Assembly: GCA_020740775.1 (NCBI GenBank)
Contig: JAHEWK010000001.1
Location: 3,844,001-3,908,000, forward strand
Reading direction: 5' to 3'
Source: Ilyonectria destructans
Lineage: Eukaryota; Ascomycota; Sordariomycetes; Hypocreales; Nectriaceae
DNA: 64,000 bases
This document shows, piece after piece, positions 56,410 through 64,000 of the stretch; positions within the stretch are counted from its first letter, which is position 1, and the number at the start of each line of letters is the position of its first letter. The notes below the pieces were generated by a model that had not been told where the DNA came from, searched no databases, and worked only from the letters and a program-made list of their open reading frames with translations. Made by a program: the position numbers and the translations under genes.

Positions 56410-57936
56410 TGTCGCGTAAGAATGTCGTTAACCCAGTAGATGTTCAATGTCGGAGAGTTTGCAGAGTTGCAGCTGCCAGGGGAGTTGCGCTTCGGGTGCC
56501 CGAATGTCGAGGGGAGGTGGTCGAGTCGCGACGCCAGGCGAGGAGGTAGGGGGATCGCCCAACTCGGTGGCTCGGTGCGCACGCGGGATGAACTTGCAGA
56601 TGAACTTGTTTCTGTCGGCAGCTGGCCGGTCAATGATTCGATGGCATGGGGCTGATGTCTTGGACGAGGTCGTATCGTTAGTCGACGGATCAGAGTGTGG
56701 CGCAAAAAGTAAGGGTGGTGGGAGGGATTCGGGACGAGCGAAGAGACGGAGGGATCGAAGGTAGCGAGAGACAAAACAAGACTAGTCAAGAGAGAGCGAG
56801 ACCAGACGATGCAAGACAGACACGAGGCGGTGTCGGGGGCCAGCGGCAACCTCGTGCACCGAGCGAGTGTAGTGAAGCAATCAAGAGCCGGTGGCCGAGT
56901 CCAGCATCGTCGAGATTTGGGGGTTTGGTGGAGGAACAAAGAACGCGACGGGGTACAGGGCACAGTAACAGCCAAGGTGGGACGCAAAGTCAAAGGTGGG
57001 AGGCAGCGAGATTGGACGAAGTTACTGGATACGTACCTCCACCAGCAGAGAGCCCGCCAAATGATGATGGATGCGCGCGCGCGCCAAGGGTCTTTTGGTG
57101 CGCTCTAACCCGCACTCAGTCCGTCCAAGGCTCAAAAGCCGGCCGAGAAGAGCCTAAGGTAGGCAAGATTCGCACCAAGAACTTGGTCAGGGGCTTGTGG
57201 AACCAGGACAAGTGGCCAACAATCAAGAAGTCAAACCACGGAACCCACTGCTTGAGGAATGGAGGCGGACGGAAGGACGCCGTAGGCGCCAGTGAGCTAC
57301 CACGGCGGGAAGGACGGATTCGGTAGGGAAAATACTGCAGCCCGGTCGCTAGGTCGCTAGGTCGCGTGTCGGTTGGCAGGCCTGTCTCTCTCTTGGGCGA
57401 GAATGGTCTGGTCGAAGACGCCGTTGCTCGGCTGGACGGGTGGTGATAGCGATGGTGTGGTTTTTGTTGAAATCTGGAAATGTTGACGTGCAGCAACGGC
57501 TGGATCCTCTTTTTCTCAGCAGGGGAGCTCCGGTACCTGAAATAAGGCAGGAGACAGGAGACAGAAGGTTGTAGGTCAATGTGCAATTAATACGAGCTTG
57601 GGGCCGCTGAGGATAGCTCAACGCGGCGCAAGGCGACGCAAGGCAACGCAACGTGAGCGCTGTCCTGCGTCTGCTGTCCATTTCCCTGCTCTGTACTCCA
57701 TCTGCGCTCCGGATCGTCAATCATCTCTGGGTCATGGTTGGCAGCTCGCCGCTCTGGCCTCTCCAATTGGCGCAGGCGGCATGACGGAGAGTCGCAGCAG
57801 GTAATTTCCATCCCACAATCGACCAGGATCACGCACGAGGGAACGGGAAAAGGGGGCCACCCCATCGGTTCACGTAGCGGCGGGTTCACCGCCCATGGGT
57901 CCGGACGAAACATGGCACTCATTCTCAGTGTGGTCA

Positions 57937-57963
57937 GCATTGGGAGCATTGGGAGCATTGGGG
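57937..57963. repeat. GCATTGGGA tandem repeat, three copies
   Basis: Three consecutive 9-bp GCATTGGGA units; the last carries an extra G. Located in an intergenic region. Confidence 0.85.
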
Positions 57964-58160
57964 GTTTCTAGCCACTGATCAGCCAGGACGAAGTCCCGGA
58001 GCCGGGTCCCTTTCCAAGGAAAAGACACGGAGCTGGGATGCATCCCTACCGTGCCGGAGGTCTGTCCCTACATAGGCTTAGGTATTCTAGCGTCCGTCTA
58101 CTAACCGCACTACGAAGCACAGAATCCCTACTACGGACGACGTTTCCAAGGTCAACCAAG

Positions 58161-58173
58161 ACTACTCCGTAGT
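58161..58173. repeat. inverted repeat ACTAC-TCC-GTAGT
   Basis: Perfect 5-bp arms around TCC. One of three intergenic palindromes of the same form in this window; the others are at 58925-58939 (CTGTAC-GGA-GTACAG) and 50037-50047 (GTAC-TCC-GTAC). Confidence 0.75.
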
Positions 58174-58924
58174 GGGTGCGCATACCGGTTGAGGTGCTGT
58201 AAATGCCACGCTGTAATATTGGAACACCCCCATTAACACCGACCCATCTGCTGCTCCCCGCCGATCAACTTCGCTAGTGCTTGGCCGCATGAAAGTCCTG
58301 CACGATCACGAAGCCTTCTCAGCCCAGGAAACGCACGAGCCAGCTAATAAATTACCTGCCCAGCTTCAACTAGCTGCGGCTGGATAACAATTGCAAATGC
58401 ACCCTTTATTTTTTTGCCGTTCCCTGATCTTTTGGGATGGTTTTTCTACAGCACATGGAGAACTCACTACCTTCTGTTTAGCTTGCTCTGCCTTATGGAT
58501 ACTCGTCTTCCTGTTTCGTTTCTTCGGCGAGTGGTCTAGGCCAGCTGTCAAGAACCACCTCTGCTGAAAACTAGCGACAGCAATGCACTTCTATGCGATG
58601 ATTGGCCCAACTAGCTCCGGCTCGCACGAAACTTTCAGCCACTTTATTCTACGTGGTGCTGAAGGCATGACTTGGCAGGCTAAGATCGATTAACCCTGGC
58701 GCCTAATCTGAGATCCTATATTCCACACAAAGTCTTTTTCTTTGTGACGAAAATAGACATCTTAAATTGGAACTGGTGTTGCAAAGTGATATGCCGGCAT
58801 ATTTACCGTGAAAATCACTGTGGAACATAGTGCAGGGTTCTCCATCAATGAAGGTGCGAGTGCTTCGCAGGGTATCTTTATTTTCGCATCAAATATGGTG
58901 GAAGCATGCTACCAATGCTTCATT

Positions 58925-58939
58925 CTGTACGGAGTACAG
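58925..58939. repeat. inverted repeat CTGTAC-GGA-GTACAG
   Basis: Perfect 6-bp arms around GGA, the complement of the TCC spacer in the sister palindromes at 50037 and 58161. Confidence 0.75.
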
Positions 58940-60052
58940 TTGAAGTTGATGGCAACTACTGAAAATCGGATGGGTTACCCTATACTCGGCAAATTGCATT
59001 CTGAAAGCTCCACAGCCGGGGAAATACGGGGTTCACACGGAAGGGGGAACGGCCCAACGACAACCCCCGCCTCCACTCGGGGGCCCGGATTGCCCCTCGT
59101 ACCTGCTATGGTTTAGCGCACTGGACTTGTGATTCGGGGCACTGCCGACCCGCAGCCCATCCACGCACGTTGACGATGTCGCACACAATGAGCGAGACGT
59201 CCGCTAGAACACGCTCGCAATCGAAGACATGGCGTCGATCAATTCAGTTTGTGGCTGAGATGGATTCATTCCAAAGGTACAATGAGGCTTGGGTACCGGC
59301 TAGCGAACATGGCACGTACATGGAGGAGACGAGGAAGACACACACAAACCACAAAGTGAATGCTGCTGAATGGCAAACAAGGGGAACACGACACCACGAA
59401 TGACGACACTAAAGATATATTTGGGTCCGAACCTCGGACCTTTCCAAAGTTGTGAAGATCCAAGACCTGTCAGATCGAGGTACCAAGTAGCCTCCAAGTC
59501 ACCTGTCGGAGTTCGGGTAGGTTTCACTAGCTTGCCGATTCTCGCTACCGAAGAGTGGCTGGAAGTTCTAGAACCGCCCGAAACGGCCACGGTTTGCCAG
59601 TCAGGAAACTGAAGCGAGGATGATCAAAACCGGTGCTCGGCGATTGCAGCAAATGATGGCCGTTTCCACGGTGTCGAGAGTTTATGCTGAAAATGCAACT
59701 GTAGTGGCCGACTTGAACCAAGCCACCAGGGGGGACAATCACGAGCCGGCCAGAATTGGGATGCCCTAATAACGCCGCATGGCATCCCGCGTGACTGAGC
59801 AAATCTAGCTGCTACCCCGCCCGTCAGAGTGGGAGGCAATGGACGCTTCTCCGGCCTCAAAACCAGCAGTGGGATCGAGCAATTGAGGGCGGACGGCATT
59901 CCTCGTGCTTCATAACCGTCGTTCCATGGCTTTATACAAGATCCAGGAACCTGAACTCTAACGCTTAGCCTTATCAACCCCCACGGCGCAACCCTAGGCC
60001 TTAGCCCGGTCCACCGCCGAATATATAGGGCCGGCGTGGAGCTACCGTTGCG

Positions 60053-60062
60053 CTCCGCGGAG
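60053..60062. promoter_or_regulatory. NirA/NIT4-type nitrate-response palindrome (distal)
   Basis: CTCCGCGGAG, a perfect palindrome containing TCCGCGGA. It fits the Aspergillus NirA site CTCCGHGG and the Neurospora NIT4 site as I recall them. It lies 1077 bp upstream of the nitrate transporter start; the sister site is exactly 100 bp downstream. Confidence 0.7.
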
Positions 60063-60096
60063 ATACAAATTTCACCCTTCGAAAACACCACAACCC

Positions 60097-60874
60097 TTAT
60101 CTATAAAACAACCTGGCACTAGCCAAGCCCCCGATATCGACCCAGATCTTGCCTCCGCGGAGACGTCTCAGCCTTGCCTTGGGCCTTTATCGCCCGTTGC
60201 ACCAAAATCCAACACCCAATGGCAGCAGGCCGGTTTGGCTTGGTGCCACGGGCTTATCATTGGCAGGCAGTTTGAGCCGCACTAAGTGGTGTTGGCCAAG
60301 CCATAACCTCCGGTGAATGGGCGCCTCACCGAGCGCTGAGCGTGTGGCTTCTTATCTCTGTCATAATCCTCTCTGATTTAAACCACGCTGTGCATCTCCT
60401 GAGACATGGGACGCTCAAAAACGCTCATGAGGACACTCCAGAAAGGAATGAACATCTCCGAAAGAAATAACCCCCAGTGACAGTCCTCAAGTGGGACCTG
60501 TCACCCTCGTCTCAGGGACTCGTTGTTCTTCCTCGATAAGGAATTAAAAGCGGCCCTGGACAATCTATAAACATTTGTCAGAAGAAGAGCTACAAGACGT
60601 CCTCATCCGTTCCGTCGATGCCAAGCACCCTCGACCGCTGAATCTAGGAAATCCCTACCACGAAGACTTGTCGTCGTCAGTCACAGAGGCTCTGCTGCAT
60701 CCTAAGACCCGCGGCCCGTCCTAGCCCCCCCGTCGCCACTCCCGTCCTTATCGGATCAGCACGGGAAGAAGACAAGCTTGCCGATTTGAACATCTCCGCT
60801 CTCCGGAGCAGGGTGCATCTCCACCGTGCCGGCTCTCCAGTCAGACTCACAGCATAGATAACCTCTCCCTATCG
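60097..60874. promoter_or_regulatory. cluster of GATA (AreA/NIT2-type) sites
   Basis: Seven HGATAR matches on either strand: 60097 (TTATCT), 60254 (TTATCA), 60352 (TTATCT), 60534 (CGATAA), 60748 (TTATCG), 60856 (AGATAA) and 60869 (CTATCG). This density upstream of a nitrate transporter is what nitrogen-metabolite control by the GATA factor AreA/NIT2 needs, although GATA motifs also arise by chance. Confidence 0.6.
60153..60162. promoter_or_regulatory. NirA/NIT4-type nitrate-response palindrome (proximal)
   Basis: Second identical CTCCGCGGAG, 977 bp upstream of the transporter ATG. I found no other copy of this 10-mer in the window. Confidence 0.7.
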
Positions 60875-60973
60875 AGTTAGCCTGTACGCAACGTCCTTTC
60901 GAGATCCGGAGATGCTGATCTCAATACTCACTTTTATTCAACTTGGTCGCTGAAGGATATACCGTCCTCGTTC

Positions 60974-60980
60974 TATATAT
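60974..60980 (+). promoter_or_regulatory. TATA-like box of the nitrate transporter
   Basis: TATATAT, 150 bp upstream of ATG 61130, downstream of all the GATA and palindromic sites. Confidence 0.4.
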
Positions 60981-61129
60981 GAGGTCGGCCTTATCCTCGA
61001 AGAAGCCGTGATATCAGCAATCCACGAGAACACTCAAACAGTACTGACTGACTGACAACCCTCCACGCTCTTCACAACACCATTGACGCAAAACCGATCA
61101 AGAAGCGAGCACAACAAGACATCCTCAAG

Positions 61130-62727
61130 ATGGGTTTTCAAATCACCCAACTGTGGAAGGCCCCTGAGGTCAACCCAATCACCAGGAAGGCCAGGAGCAT
61201 CCCGATGCTCAACCCCATCGATCTTCATGGCCGTGTCTTTTTGTTCTCCTGGCTCGGTTTCATGCTTGCCTTTTGGGCTTGGTAAGTAGTTGTCCAGACT
61301 TACACATATTTTGTTTGCTGACTCCAGTGTGAAGGTACACCTTCCCCCCTCTGTTGACCGTCACCATCAAGGAAGATCTCCACCTGACACCGGCTCAAAT
61401 CGCCAACTCCAACATCGTTTCTCTCTGCGCGACGCTCTTTCTCCGTTTCCTCACTGGCCCCCTCTGCGACATGTACGGCCCCCGACGAGTCTATGCCTAT
61501 CTCATTCTCATCGGTTGCCTGCCCATTGGCCTCGCTCCGCTTGTCAAGGATGCCAACGGTCTTTATGCCTCCCGCTTCTTCATCGGAGTCCTGGGAGCCA
61601 CTTTCGTCCCCTGCCAGGTTTGGTGCACTGGCTTTTTCGACAAGAACATTGTTGGCACCGCGAACGCCCTCGCTGGCGGCTGGGGCAACGCTGGTGGAGG
61701 TATCACTTACTTCATCATGCCGGCTGTCTTTGATTCTCTTGTTGCCAACCAGGGCCTTACCCCTTCCAAGGCGTGGAGAGTCACCTTTATCGTCCCACTC
61801 ATCTGCCTGCTTGCTTGCGGTGTCGGCATGCTTCTTCTCTGCCCCGACACCCCGATGGGAGATTGGGAAGACCAGGCTCAGCAGATCCGTATGAACATGG
61901 AGGCACACGGTCTCAGCAGTTCCGATACCATCCCTGGCGGTGCTCGTACCCCTGAACGCGCCACCTCGGATGAGGAGACCGGCACCGGGTCTGAGAAGGA
62001 TGTCAAGGTCGACGACAACGAGCATGCCATCTCGCGTGGCGAAGCCCTCGAGATTGCCAAGGGCGAGGTCGTTGTCAAGCCCAGCTGGAAGGAGGCCCTG
62101 CCTGTCGTATACTCGCTCCAGACCATCTTCCACGTCGCTACCTACGCATGCTCTTTCGGTGGTGAGCTCGCCATCAACGCCATCCTCAGCTCCTATTTCA
62201 AGAAGAACTTCCCCCACCTCGACCAGACCAAGGCCAGCAACTACGCTGCCATCTTCGGCTTCCTCAACTTTGTGAACCGACCATTCGGCGGTATCGTTGC
62301 GGACGTTCTGTACAACCGGTTCGGACGCAACCTCTGGCTCAAGAAGGGTTGGATCACGACGTGCGGTCTCTTGACAGGCGCACTGCTCATCGTCATTGGC
62401 CAGGTCAACCCGTCTGAGGCCAACGGCAACAACATCGGCACCCTCGTCGGACTCATCGTTCTCATGGCCATCTTCCACGAGGCCGGCAATGGCGCCAACT
62501 TTGCCCTCGTCCCTCACGTCCACCCCTTTGCCAACGGAATTTTGTCTGGCCTGACGGGAGGCGGCGGTAACCTCGGCGGCATCATCTTCGCCATCATCTT
62601 CCGGTTCATGAACCAGGGCAAGGACTTTGCCATGGGCTTCTGGGTCATTGGTGTCATCCACATCGCCGTGAACCTGGCCGTGTGCTGGATCCCGCCGCTG
62701 CCCCGGGGCCAGGTCGGCGGTCACTAG
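61130..62727 (+). CDS. nrtA: nitrate transporter, NNP family of MFS (NrtA/CrnA type)
   Basis: High-affinity nitrate/nitrite uptake across the plasma membrane. Exons 61130-61281 and 61335-62727 give 514 residues; the 53-nt intron (GTAAGT, GCTGAC) ends at GTGAAG, the only acceptor keeping frame, completing [15 protein letters not shown]. Both nitrate signatures are intact: [10 protein letters not shown] near residue 164 and [10 protein letters not shown] near 457. Arginines in [15 protein letters not shown] (helix 2) and [10 protein letters not shown] (helix 8) fit the conserved substrate-binding pair. A hydrophilic loop at about 226-303, rich in Ser, Thr, Asp and Glu, is the long central loop typical of fungal members. 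Nitrate reductase and nitrite reductase, often linked, are not in the window. The promoter carries NirA- and AreA-type sites. Confidence 0.96.
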
Positions 62728-64000
62728 AGTTAGAGTGGAGTTGCACGGAATGGTGTTTTGGTAGCAAATTCGTCGTGATTAGCAGGCGTAATGCAGAGGA
62801 GAAACTCGGGAAAACGGCCTAAGGGCTAGGTCGAGATGAACGGAGTATCGGTATTGGTATTGGTATTGATTGGTGTCGGTAATTGGTATGGACAGATGGG
62901 TGTCGTGTCTAATGACGCTATTCACAACCTTCAACATGGAACCTGATATTAAACACCCATACTTAATTTTTTCCTCCGTGCACACTCCGTATCTCTAGAC
63001 CCAGAAATCTCTCTCCCGTGCTGTGACACACATTAGCGAATGCCGATCATGGCGCGGCGCCAGACAAGAAATGAACAATGCCCTGCCGCGAGACAAATCT
63101 GCACTGCGGCGATGAGATCGGCGCTGGCCGCCCTTGTCCCGGTCCCAAAACACCACGCGCCGGCCGCCGCAGTACCGGGAGACATACCGAGACGCCACCC
63201 CCGCCAAGATTCGACAGCTGGAGAGACCCTCCCCCGCGATAGGCGTTCTCCGTCGCAGCCAAATGACGGTCGATGGTGGGGAATTAGACCAGCCACTTTG
63301 TGAACTTTGCGAAAAGCGCGGAACCTTCAGAAAGGTGTGCAAGAACCCGATACTCAATTCCAATCTCACGCAGATCTTTAAGTACATGACGTATGGGCGC
63401 ACGCATGTCTCCTGCGCTGCGCTTACAGCACACCCTCAGCGCAAGATCCCACCAGTACCATTGCATTCCAAAGCACGGCGTCCCGCATGACTGGGCAAGG
63501 CGATGCAAGCTATTACATGCGAACACAATGACGAGGCGCAATCCAGCTGCATTCCGATCGGAGGGGAAACGAAAGACACAACAAGCACGTCCCATCGATT
63601 TCGCCATTGGGAATTAATGCGCGTCATGCGCCAAGTTACCCTACGGACAATCATGTTCCCCTTTGCCCAAGACCGGGGGGGACAACTAAGATTTTCCGAG
63701 GCAGATCGTCATTACGGCAAGGGATGCCATCTTTACGAGCTTGCGGGTCCGTCCGCACCCTGCCGAGGACGAGTAGAAAATGTTGGTGAAACGAGTAGAT
63801 TCAACTAGCCAAAGCCTATTGAGATTGGTATTCGAAAAGGAAAGTCCCTCAATTAACACTAACACGAAACGCAAACTTCTTTGTCGCAGTAAATCTAACA
63901 GATACTTCGCGTGACAAAAAGCAAAAGGGAAAAGTCTGGGTCAAATGTCTATTAGACGCAGCAGCGGAGGAACACAGGCATGCTACGTCAGGAGGCTTGA
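62728..64000. other. intergenic to right window edge
   Basis: 3' region of the nitrate transporter, then no recognised gene. Three GGTATT units at 62850-62869. Short frames around 63040-63490 and 63390-63810 on both strands overlap and look like chance. Confidence 0.5.

Larger units (their letters stand above)
56410..61129. other. gene-poor region and nitrate transporter promoter
   Basis: Starts with the leader of the minus-strand gene; a donor GTACGTATCC near 57013-57022 on minus suggests a leader intron. Short tandem repeats: GGTCGCTA x2.5 at 57343-57365 and GCATTGGGA x3 at 57937-57963. 58000-59700 has only short overlapping frames. 60050-61129 is the transporter promoter with binding motifs (listed). 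No confident gene in 4.7 kb. Confidence 0.5.

Noticed and set aside
56355..56993. 212-codon minus frame upstream of the Q/E-rich gene
   Set aside because: It overlaps the real start in another frame and reads as C/T-rich leader (Pro/Ser/Leu/Arg).
59624..60091. 155-codon minus frame in the transporter upstream region
   Set aside because: No recognisable motif and it overlaps regulatory motifs; probably chance.
61300..62724. 474-codon open frame on minus, antisense to the nitrate transporter
   Set aside because: It mirrors the transporter codons; the sense frame has complete family signatures. Long antisense frames are common in GC-biased fungal genes.
59767..63510. Similar segments GCATCCCGCGTGACTGAGCA (59780 area) and GCGTCCCGCATGACTGGGCA (63480 area)
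   Set aside because: Similarity covers only about 20-35 bp with transitions; could be a mutated repeat but is too short to support.

Overview
The window is nuclear DNA of a filamentous ascomycete, most likely a Sordariomycete of the Hypocreales type. The evidence is short introns (about 48-140 nt) with GTRNGT donors, CTRAC branch points 10-25 nt before YAG, GC-rich coding exons, AT-richer pyrimidine-tract promoters, and housekeeping genes in fungal form. The species call is inference. I see no rRNA, tRNA, CRISPR, insertion sequence or intact transposon.

Layout, left to right. The left edge cuts a mitochondrial PP2C phosphatase (Ptc7 type, minus). Two large plus genes follow: a Caf120/Skg3-like PH-domain protein with a poly-Q tract (5311-10003) and a Rad53/Chk2 checkpoint kinase with FHA-kinase-FHA-like order (11546-15294). 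Next, on minus, come an uncharacterised protein with two tandem zinc-ribbon-like repeats (15956-19319) and STT3, the catalytic subunit of oligosaccharyltransferase (20396-22899). ATP synthase subunit e (minus) and cytoplasmic dynein intermediate chain (plus) diverge from a shared promoter at 24.3-25.0 kb. From 28.1 to 41.3 kb all confident genes are on minus: a pyridoxal-reductase-like aldo-keto reductase, a CCCH zinc-finger protein, tubulin cofactor E, a probable mitochondrial protein of unknown function, a PI-PLC X-domain protein and a small acidic-tailed unknown.

A 5.7 kb stretch without a confident gene (41.3-47.1 kb) precedes S-adenosylmethionine synthetase (minus), GPN3 GTPase (plus), an Apq12-like nuclear-envelope protein (minus) and a large Q/E-rich unknown (minus). 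After another gene-poor 4.7 kb comes a nitrate transporter of the NrtA/CrnA type (61130-62727). It has two identical CTCCGCGGAG palindromes exactly 100 bp apart and a cluster of GATA sites upstream, the expected signature of nitrate-specific (NirA/NIT4) and nitrogen-global (AreA/NIT2) control.

The genes are mostly unrelated housekeeping functions (protein glycosylation, respiration, microtubule motor and tubulin folding, DNA-damage signalling, methyl-donor synthesis, RNA polymerase assembly), with no biosynthetic cluster. No clearly new biological system is evident. The points most worth checking are an in-frame TAG that doubles as a 3' splice site in the zinc-ribbon gene, a stop-free 63-nt intron in dynein intermediate chain, several small spliced ORFs in gaps (36.3-37.3 kb plus; 19.7-19.95 kb minus), and recurrent short palindromes of the form TAC-TCC-GTA in intergenic DNA. 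All gene models were built by hand from splice signals and reading frame; none was tested against transcripts.
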